Part shown: one piece after another, positions 1-5,533 of the stretch | Position numbering within the stretch: position 1 is the stretch's first letter | Layout: every line of letters begins with the position of its first letter | NCBI GenBank assembly: GCA_020050965.1 | Contig: JAGVJV010000217.1 | Location: forward strand, 1-6,226 | Length of the DNA stretch: 6,226 bases | Origin: Parachlamydiales bacterium | GTDB taxonomy: Bacteria > Chlamydiota > Chlamydiia > Chlamydiales > Rhabdochlamydiaceae | Reading direction: 5' to 3' | The notes under the pieces: generated by a model | Seen by the model: only the letters and a program-made list of their open reading frames with translations | Databases searched by the model: none | What the model was told of the DNA's origin: nothing | Program-made: the position numbers and the translations under genes

Positions 1-1
1 A

Positions 2-52
2 AGCGAGGTGAGGCTCAAGGGGGTCGCGGGGGACATGGCGAAGCGCATGTAA
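2..52 (+). CDS. Possible 3' end of an upstream gene (partial, product unknown)
   Basis: Reading from base 2, 16 codons (SEVRLKGVAGDMAKRM) end at a TAA at 50-52. The peptide is charged and looks like an amphipathic helical C-terminus, but it is too short to assign to a family. Support for coding is indirect: the sequence is GC-rich up to about position 52 and becomes clearly AT-rich immediately after the stop, as expected at a gene end. A second plus-strand frame is also open to a TAA near 76-78, and the minus strand is open here too, so the frame is uncertain. No terminator hairpin followed by a T run is seen before the next gene, so read-through into the transporter operon is possible. Confidence 0.3.
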   Translation, partial: SEVRLKGVAGDMAKRM

Positions 53-152
53 CCCGACATGTCTATTCAACTTACTAAGCGTTTACTTAAATGCGAAATA
101 ATCGGAAAAAGTCTTCCTAACAATTGGGTTGATCTATTAAAAGGGGGCCAAT

Positions 153-1574
153 ATGGTTGATCTGAAGAAAAGCCCCCGTCGCGTGCTGAGCGTTTTTGTC
201 CTGGCCATGCTCAATGTGGCCATTATGGCCAGCCTGCGCAACTTGCCGCTTGTGGCCTCTTATGGTTTGAGCTCGATCTTCTTTTTCACGATCGTCGCCA
301 TCTTCTTTCTGATCCCGAGCGCGCTCGTGTCGGCGGAGCTGGCGACGGGTTGGTCAAAAGGGGGCGGGGTCTATGTTTGGGTGCGCGAGGCTCTGGGCGA
401 TAAATGGGGATTTTTCGCCATCTGGATGCAATGGGTTCATAATGTGGCCTGGTATCCGGTCATCCTTACTTTTGTCGCCACTACGCTCGCCTATACCTTT
501 AATCCGGCCTTGGCCCAGAATAAGCTGTTTGTGGTTTCTGTGATCTTGGTCAGCTTTTGGGGAATGACTATTTTTAACTATTTAGGGGTCAAAACCTCGA
601 GCTGGTTCAGCACGATTGGTGTCATTTTAGGGACGATTTTACCTGGGCTGTTGATCATCGGTTTGGGCATTTTTTGGGTCGCAAATGGCAATCCGATTAA
701 GACTCCCCTCTCTGTTTCGGCGATTATTCCAGACTTTAAGCATTTGGGCAATTTTGTCTTTTTAGCTGGCCTTTTCCTCGCCTTTACTGGATTAGAGGTT
801 TCGTCTGTCCATGCTGCCGAAGTGAAAGATCCTCAGAAAAACTACCCTAGGGCGATTATATTAGCTGCTCTGATCACGTTTTCGGTCTTCTTATTGGGAG
901 CGCTGGCGATTGCATTTGTCATCCCAAAAGGAGATATCAGTTTGGCATCGGGGCTCATGGAAGCCTTTCATCAGTTCTTCTCCCACTATAATCTCACTTG
1001 GATTCTGCCCGTTGTCGCCTTTCTGCTCGTGATCGGGGCAATCGCTGAGGTCAATGCTTGGATTGTGGGTCCAGTCCGTGGATTATATGTGACGACGACT
1101 CATGGGAATCTGCCTCCCATTTTCCACAAGCTGAACAAACATGGGGTTCCGATGAACCTGCTCTGGTTTCAGGCGATTATTGTCACCATTACTTCGCTGA
1201 TCATCTTGCAATTGCCCACCGTGAGCGCCTCTTTTTGGATCTTAAGCGTCATGAGCGCACAGACTTATTTGCTGATGTATATTCTGATGTTCATCGCGGC
1301 AATTAAGCTCCGCTATATTCGGCCTCATGTACCAAGAGCTTATAAGGTGCCCTATAAGGCAAAGGGGATCTGGGTACTGTCGATTTTTGGAATTGCATCA
1401 TGTGTGTTTGTGATCCTTCTTGGGTTTTATCCCCCCTCACAACTCAATGTCGGCAATTTAGTCTTCTATGAATTTTACCTGATCTTGAGTATGATTGTGA
1501 TGTCGATAATTCCCCTGATCATCCATAAATTTAGAAAACCCCACTGGGTGCTTGAAAATGGCAAAAAAATATGA
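153..1574 (+). CDS. GadC-type amino-acid antiporter (APC superfamily), without C-terminal plug
   Basis: This is a 473-residue integral inner-membrane protein of the APC superfamily, closest by recalled sequence to the glutamate/GABA antiporter GadC (XasA) family. About twelve hydrophobic segments are visible, roughly at residues 12-32, 38-60, 85-112, 124-144, 153-176, 198-220, 232-256, 282-306, 336-354, 360-386, 406-426 and 437-458. Diagnostic GadC-like stretches are GLEVSSVHAAEVKDPQKNYP (213-232, the TM6 substrate region and following loop) and IAEVNAWIVGPVRGLYV (297-313, TM8). The first contains Glu215 and the second Glu299, both at positions that are acidic in E. coli GadC. The start is an ATG with AGGGGG at 142-147 five bases upstream. 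The protein ends soon after the last helix, whereas E. coli GadC (511 aa) has a C-terminal plug that closes it at neutral pH. The substrate is uncertain; the family exchanges amino acids such as glutamate, GABA or glutamine. The 3' end overlaps parE by 17 bp. Confidence 0.87.
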   Translation: MVDLKKSPRRVLSVFVLAMLNVAIMASLRNLPLVASYGLSSIFFFTIVAIFFLIPSALVSAELATGWSKGGGVYVWVREALGDKWGFFAIWMQWVHNVAWYPVILTFVATTLAYTFNPALAQNKLFVVSVILVSFWGMTIFNYLGVKTSSWFSTIGVILGTILPGLLIIGLGIFWVANGNPIKTPLSVSAIIPDFKHLGNFVFLAGLFLAFTGLEVSSVHAAEVKDPQKNYPRAIILAALITFSVFLLGALAIAFVIPKGDISLASGLMEAFHQFFSHYNLTWILPVVAFLLVIGAIAEVNAWIVGPVRGLYVTTTHGNLPPIFHKLNKHGVPMNLLWFQAIIVTITSLIILQLPTVSASFWILSVMSAQTYLLMYILMFIAAIKLRYIRPHVPRAYKVPYKAKGIWVLSIFGIASCVFVILLGFYPPSQLNVGNLVFYEFYLILSMIVMSIIPLIIHKFRKPHWVLENGKKI

Positions 1575-3372
1575 CGAAGCAACCGTAAAGACTTTAGATG
1601 CTCTTTCGCATATCCGCCTCCGCTCAGGCATGTATATCGGTCGCTTGGGAGATGGATCGCACGCGGATGACGGTATCTATGTGATGCTGAAAGAGGTGGT
1701 CGACAACTCGGTCGATGAGTTCATCATGCACCATGGGTCGAAAATCGAGGTGGAGCTGGATGAAAAACGGGGGATGATCTCGGTCCGTGACTTTGGACGG
1801 GGTATTCCGCTCGGAAAGGTGATCGATTGCGTCAGCCAGATCAATACCGGCGCTAAGTACAACGATGAGGTGTTCCAATTTTCCGTCGGTTTGAACGGGG
1901 TAGGGACGAAAGCAGTCAACGCCCTCTCTTCCCATTTTATGGTCCAAAGCTTTCGAGAAGGGCAATTTGTAGAGGCGGTATTTTCTAAAGGGGTGCTCAA
2001 GGGTCAGAAAAAGGGCAAGACCAAAGAACCCGATGGCACCTATGTCGAATTTATCCCCGATTCAGAGATTTTTAAGAAGTTCAAGTTCCAGAAGGAGCTT
2101 ATCGTTAAACGGCTTTGGCACTATGCCTATTTGAATACTGGATTAACATTGGTTTTCAATGGCCAGGCGATCTTTTCTGAGAATGGCCTGCTGGATCTGC
2201 TGAAGGAAGAAGTAAAAGACGACAAATTGTATGAGCCGCTCCATTATAGGGGCAAGATGCTCGAATTTGCCTTCCTCCACTCTTCTAGCTATGGGGAGAC
2301 CTATTTCTCTTTCGTCAATGGTCAATATACGCAAGATGGGGGTACCCACCTCTCGGCCTTCAGGGAAGGGATCCTAAAAGGGGTCAACGAGTTTGCCAAA
2401 AAGAACTTCCAAGGGGTCGATGTGCGCGAAGGTATCGTCGGCGCGATCTTGGTGAAAGTAAAGGATCCAGTTTTTGAATCGCAGACCAAAAACAAGCTCT
2501 CCAACAATGAAATCCGCGGCCCGATCATGCAAGAGGTGAAAGAGGCGGTCCAAGATCTTCTCTACAAATTTCCTGAAACGGGCAAGCTTATTCTCGATCG
2601 GATCCTGTTCAATGAAAAACTGCGCAAAGAGCTTGCTGCTGTCAAAAAAGAGGCGAAGGACAAGCAGAAAAAGATCTCCTTTAAAATCCCTAAACTCCGC
2701 GACTCCAAATACCACTTTGGCGACGGAAGCAAGGAAGGCGAACGTTCGATGATTTTCCTCACTGAGGGTGAATCGGCCTCCGCATCGATCGTGATGACCC
2801 GCGATCCCCTGTCGCAAGCGGTCTTTTCCCTCCGTGGAAAGCCGATCAATGTCCATGGGATGAAGCTCGACCAGCTCTATAAAAATGAGGAAATGTTCAA
2901 CCTGATGTCGGCCCTCAATATTGAGGACGACCTAGCCAATCTCCGCTATAGCAAAGTGATCCTAGCAACCGATGCAGACGTCGACGGAATGCATATCCGC
3001 AACCTGCTGGTCACCTTTTTTCTCACCTACTTTGAAGGGCTAGTTCTGAATGGCCACCTATTCATCCTCGAGACTCCCCTCTTTAAGGTGCGCAATAAAG
3101 AGAAGACTATCTATTGCTACTCGATCGAGGAAAAGGATAAGGCAGAGAAACTGCTTAAAAAAGGGGTCGAGATCACCCGCTTTAAAGGGCTAGGAGAAAT
3201 TTCTCCAGATGAATTCAAGCAGTTTATTAGCAAAGAGATGCGCCTTGTCCCGGTCACGATTCAGAATCTCTCAGATATTAAGCCGACGCTCGAATTCTAT
3301 ATGGGTAAAAACACTCCCGAACGGAAGAATTTCATTATGACCAACCTCATAGGTGAAGAATGGATGATTTAA
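1558..3372 (+). CDS. parE: DNA topoisomerase IV subunit B (ParE / chlamydial GyrB_2)
   Basis: This is the ATPase and Toprim subunit of a type IIA topoisomerase, acting with ParC to pass one duplex through another. I place the start at ATG 1558 (604 aa); an in-frame TTG at 1552 is possible but less likely. GGGTG at 1546-1550 is a weak ribosome site, so coupling to the overlapping transporter gene is plausible. GHKL ATPase: EVVDNSVDEF (46-55; catalytic Glu46, Mg-binding Asn50), DFGRGIPLG (78-86) and GLNGVGTKAVNALS (111-124). Arg133 sits where GyrB has its coumarin-binding arginine. Transducer: QTK loop at 309-311 with Lys311 contacting ATP phosphate. Toprim: EGESA (403-407, catalytic Glu403) and DADVDGMHIR (472-481, metal ligands Asp472, Asp474, Asp476), then RFKGLGEISPDEF (541-553). 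The length fits ParE and lacks the large insert of E. coli GyrB. DFGRGIPLG and GLNGVG, in place of the usual DNGRGIPVG and GLHGVG, resemble the Bacteroidetes/Chlamydiae ParE group. It overlaps parC by 13 bp. Confidence 0.95.
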   Translation: MAKKYDEATVKTLDALSHIRLRSGMYIGRLGDGSHADDGIYVMLKEVVDNSVDEFIMHHGSKIEVELDEKRGMISVRDFGRGIPLGKVIDCVSQINTGAKYNDEVFQFSVGLNGVGTKAVNALSSHFMVQSFREGQFVEAVFSKGVLKGQKKGKTKEPDGTYVEFIPDSEIFKKFKFQKELIVKRLWHYAYLNTGLTLVFNGQAIFSENGLLDLLKEEVKDDKLYEPLHYRGKMLEFAFLHSSSYGETYFSFVNGQYTQDGGTHLSAFREGILKGVNEFAKKNFQGVDVREGIVGAILVKVKDPVFESQTKNKLSNNEIRGPIMQEVKEAVQDLLYKFPETGKLILDRILFNEKLRKELAAVKKEAKDKQKKISFKIPKLRDSKYHFGDGSKEGERSMIFLTEGESASASIVMTRDPLSQAVFSLRGKPINVHGMKLDQLYKNEEMFNLMSALNIEDDLANLRYSKVILATDADVDGMHIRNLLVTFFLTYFEGLVLNGHLFILETPLFKVRNKEKTIYCYSIEEKDKAEKLLKKGVEITRFKGLGEISPDEFKQFISKEMRLVPVTIQNLSDIKPTLEFYMGKNTPERKNFIMTNLIGEEWMI

Positions 3373-5228
3373 GAGATCAGATGAAGGATCATTTCCTTCA
3401 ATACGCGTCTTACGTTATTCTTGACCGGGCAATTCCCAATGTGGTCGACGGATTAAAACCTGTGCAACGGCGGATTCTCGAGACCCTCTGGAAGCAAAAC
3501 GACGACAAACTGCACAAAGTGGCCAACATGGTGGGTCAGACGATGATGCTCCACCCGCACGGCGACGCTGCCATCTACGAGGCACTCGTCAATCTGGCTA
3601 ATAAAGGGTTTCTGCTCGACAGGCAGGGAAATTTCGGCAACCTCTTCACTGGAGACCCCTCTGCTGCGGGGCGCTACATCGAAACACGACTTTCCCAGCT
3701 TGCGCGCGAGACGATGTTCAACCCTGACATCACCGAGAAGGTCCCTTCTTATGATGGACGGAATCTCGAACCAGTGACTCTCCCGGCAAAAATCCCTCTT
3801 CTTCTGATGCAAGGAGCAGATGGAATCGCTGTCGGTATGGCGACTCATATTCTGCCTCACAATTTCATCGAGCTACTCGAGGCTGAGGTGGCCTACCTTG
3901 AAGGCAGAGATTTTAAGATTTTCCCCGATTTCCCCACCTGCGGGATCATGGACAAGAGCGAATACGACAAAGGGCGGGGCAAAATCAAGCTGCGAGCCAA
4001 AATCGAGATCAAAGATGCTAAAACCTTAGTCATCCGGGACATTTGCTACGGCACGACGACCGAAAGCGTGATCCGCTCTATCGACGAAGCTGCCAAAAAA
4101 GGGAAGATCAAGATTGAGTCGATCGACGATTATACTGCCAAAGATGTCGAAATCGAGATTAAGCTGCCGCGCGGCCAATATGCCGACGAGATGCTCGATG
4201 CCCTATATGGATTTACAGACTGCGAAGTCTCGATTAATTCCCAGATCATCGTCATTAAAGATGGTCACCCTTGGGAGACCGATGTCGATGAGATCCTCCG
4301 CTACAATGCCGATAACCTGGTCGGCTTCCTTAAACGGGAGCTCGAAATCGAAAAAGAGCGCCTACTCGAAAAAATCTTCTATCGAACATTAGAGCGCATT
4401 TTCATCGAAGACAAAATCTATAAGAAAATTGAAACTGTAAAGTCCCTTGAAGGGATCCATGAGACCCTCGACGCCTCATTCAAGCCTTACAAAAAAGAGC
4501 TGCTGCGCACACCTACACACGATGACAGAGAGAAGCTTCTCCAAATCCCCATCAGAAGGATCTCCCGCTTCGATATCGACAAAAATAAGGACGAGATCAT
4601 CCAATTGGAAGAGACTCTTCAAGGGGTTGAAAAAGATCTAAAGAATGTCAAAAAGTACACGATCAACTACTTAAAAAAACTGACTGAAAAGTATAGAGCG
4701 CTCTTCCCCAGAAAAACCAAAATTAAGGCCATTGAAGAGATCGACCGCAGAGCCATTGAGACCAAGCAGATCAAAATTGGCTACGATCTCGAAGCTGGCT
4801 TTGTCGGCACTAAAGTGTCAGGGCCGCAGCAATTCAGCTGCACCAATTTCGACAAAATCCTGGTCCTCTTCAAAGATGGGACTTACAAAGCGACCAACAT
4901 CACCGACAAACAATACATCGAAGGGGCCGTTTGGGTGGGAGTGGCCGACAAGACGACCGTTATTAACGTCATCTATAAAAACACTGAAACCAAGCAGGCT
5001 TGGGCCAAGCGGTTCATTGTCGAAAAATTCATCCTCGACAAAACCTACCGCTACTTAGATGAAAATGCCACGTTGGAGTACATTTCTTCGGCAGTTGAAC
5101 CCATAATAGAGATCCAATTCACAAACTCTAAGAAACAGTTCCAACTGAAAGAAGTTCTCGTCAAAGGAGCCCAGGCACGTGGAATCCGCATAGCGAAACA
5201 GGCATTTAAATCGTTAAAAAAAGGATAG
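3360..5228 (+). CDS. parC: DNA topoisomerase IV subunit A (ParC / chlamydial GyrA_2), shortened C-terminal domain
   Basis: This 622-residue protein is the DNA cleavage and religation subunit that pairs with the ParE encoded just upstream. The winged-helix core begins at once (QYASYVILDRAIP, 14-26; DGLKPVQRRIL, 30-40). HPHGDAAIYE lies at 65-74, and the catalytic tyrosine is Tyr106 in GRYIETRLS (104-112), preceded by the usual arginine. The tower region and NFGNL-type contacts follow, and a charged coiled-coil arm with return helices covers about 325-450. The ATG at 3360 has AGGTGA at 3351-3356 close upstream and lies inside the end of parE, indicating translational coupling. The C-terminal DNA-wrapping domain is only about 140 residues (about 480-620), enough for perhaps two or three beta-propeller blades. 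It ends near VKGAQARGIR (601-610), which may be a degenerate GyrA box. E. coli ParC is about 750 aa and Bacteroidetes ParC longer still. Alanine (Ala70) replaces the serine usual in the quinolone pocket. Its last 15 bp overlap a convergent small gene. Confidence 0.94.
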   Translation: MDDLRDQMKDHFLQYASYVILDRAIPNVVDGLKPVQRRILETLWKQNDDKLHKVANMVGQTMMLHPHGDAAIYEALVNLANKGFLLDRQGNFGNLFTGDPSAAGRYIETRLSQLARETMFNPDITEKVPSYDGRNLEPVTLPAKIPLLLMQGADGIAVGMATHILPHNFIELLEAEVAYLEGRDFKIFPDFPTCGIMDKSEYDKGRGKIKLRAKIEIKDAKTLVIRDICYGTTTESVIRSIDEAAKKGKIKIESIDDYTAKDVEIEIKLPRGQYADEMLDALYGFTDCEVSINSQIIVIKDGHPWETDVDEILRYNADNLVGFLKRELEIEKERLLEKIFYRTLERIFIEDKIYKKIETVKSLEGIHETLDASFKPYKKELLRTPTHDDREKLLQIPIRRISRFDIDKNKDEIIQLEETLQGVEKDLKNVKKYTINYLKKLTEKYRALFPRKTKIKAIEEIDRRAIETKQIKIGYDLEAGFVGTKVSGPQQFSCTNFDKILVLFKDGTYKATNITDKQYIEGAVWVGVADKTTVINVIYKNTETKQAWAKRFIVEKFILDKTYRYLDENATLEYISSAVEPIIEIQFTNSKKQFQLKEVLVKGAQARGIRIAKQAFKSLKKG

Positions 5229-5471
5229 TGCTTTTTCTTTCACGAGTCTTGCTCGTAAATCTGGTTTTAGCTTTTCGGTTATACGAGCAACATCCTGATC
5301 CGATACCATTGGTTCTGTTTTTCTAATTTGGGTTCCAATCTGATCATCCGTAGGGAATGTGCACCATGGGTCTTTGATAAAAATCGCCGTAATAATTTCT
5401 TCGTCTGACAAAATATAGTTAGATTGTGCAGCAGCTGCAGGCGCACCCAAAGTAATATTATTAGACAACAT
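5214..5471 (-). CDS. Small protein of unknown function (85 aa)
   Basis: I do not recognise this 85-residue protein. It begins MLSNNITLGAPAAAAQSNY, with a short Ala-rich stretch too weak and uncharged to be a convincing signal peptide. A mixed acidic region follows (LSDEEIITAIFIKDPWCTF, 21-39), then a probably helical, charged C-terminal half ending in KEKALSFF. It has one cysteine and one tryptophan, side by side (WC, residues 36-37), and no transmembrane segment or metal-binding motif. Support for a real gene is the ATG at 5471 preceded by a perfect AGGAGG (5478-5483) six bases away, and an extended -10 promoter just upstream. By hand count it is about 38% GC, clearly lower than the flanking genes, which could mean recent acquisition or a lineage-specific orphan. 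It converges on parC with a 15-bp tail-to-tail overlap and diverges from rarA. An antisense role against the parC 3' end is conceivable but only inferred. Confidence 0.7.
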   Translation of the reverse strand: MLSNNITLGAPAAAAQSNYILSDEEIITAIFIKDPWCTFPTDDQIGTQIRKTEPMVSDQDVARITEKLKPDLRARLVKEKALSFF

Positions 5472-5477
5472 TTTTTG

Positions 5478-5483
5478 CCTCCT
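5478..5483 (-). promoter_or_regulatory. Ribosome binding site of the small unknown gene
   Basis: Read on the minus strand this is AGGAGG, the full anti-16S consensus core, followed by CAAAAA and then the ATG at 5471-5469. It is the strongest ribosome site in the window and the main reason to accept the 85-aa frame as translated. Confidence 0.8.
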
Positions 5484-5501
5484 GGTTATTGCGGAGCAAC
5501 T

Positions 5502-5510
5502 ATTATATCA
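5502..5510 (-). promoter_or_regulatory. Extended -10 promoter for the small unknown gene
   Basis: On the minus strand the bases read TGATATAAT, an exact extended -10 (TGnTATAAT). A start about seven bases downstream (near 5495) would give a leader of about 24 nt containing the AGGAGG site. There is no good -35: the hexamer at 17-bp spacing reads TAGCAT and overlaps the opposing -10. Extended -10 promoters often tolerate a poor -35, so the call is reasonable but untested. Confidence 0.6.
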
Positions 5511-5517
5511 TCCATTC

Positions 5518-5526
5518 TGATATAAT
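5518..5526 (+). promoter_or_regulatory. Extended -10 promoter for rarA
   Basis: On the plus strand the bases read TGATATAAT, again an exact extended -10, and form the mirror arm of the minus-strand element. The -35 at 17-bp spacing (5498-5503, AACTAT) is poor. A start about seven bases downstream falls at about 5533, one base before the rarA ATG, so the transcript would be essentially leaderless. Confidence 0.55.
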
Positions 5527-5533
5527 GCTATCT

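Larger units (their letters stand above)
5502..5526. repeat. Perfect 9-bp inverted repeat with 7-bp spacer
   Basis: ATTATATCA at 5502-5510 and TGATATAAT at 5518-5526 are exact reverse complements separated by TCCATTC. Both arms coincide with the outward-facing -10 elements described separately. The two -10 hexamers are only 13 bp apart, so one RNA polymerase would be expected to block the other. The repeat could also be the binding site of a dimeric regulator. The bases just outside the arms (5501 and 5527) do not continue the symmetry. Confidence 0.85.

Noticed and set aside
79..94. Hairpin GCGTTT/AAATGC upstream of the transporter
   Set aside because: It has six pairs including one G-T, a four-base loop and no T run after it; neither a terminator nor a recognised riboswitch element.
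82..140. Promoter for the transporter operon
   Set aside because: TTTACT (82-87), AATAAT (97-102) and TATTAA (135-140) each resemble a -35 or -10, but no two sit at 16-18 bp spacing with an acceptable partner, so no promoter is called.
1552..1557. TTG at 1552 as the parE start
   Set aside because: It adds only two residues (M-K); the ATG at 1558 gives the expected N-terminus and better spacing to GGGTG.
2374..2856. 160-codon open frame antisense to parE
   Set aside because: It lies wholly inside a strongly conserved gene and has no recognisable domain or ribosome site; long antisense frames are common opposite such genes.
3453..3860. 135-codon open frame antisense to parC
   Set aside because: It covers the most conserved part of parC, including the active-site tyrosine, and its His/Val/Glu-rich translation looks like a shadow of the sense codons.
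1990..4630. Recurrent AAGGGGT word
   Set aside because: The copies I saw fall in coding sequence and mostly reflect Gly-Val codon pairs such as GGG-GTC after Lys or Gln codons; they are irregularly spaced and sit on no shared structure.
5216..5240. Bidirectional intrinsic terminator between parC and the small gene
   Set aside because: The stem is six base pairs, five of them A-T, and the T tracts are part of the stem; too weak to annotate as a terminator.
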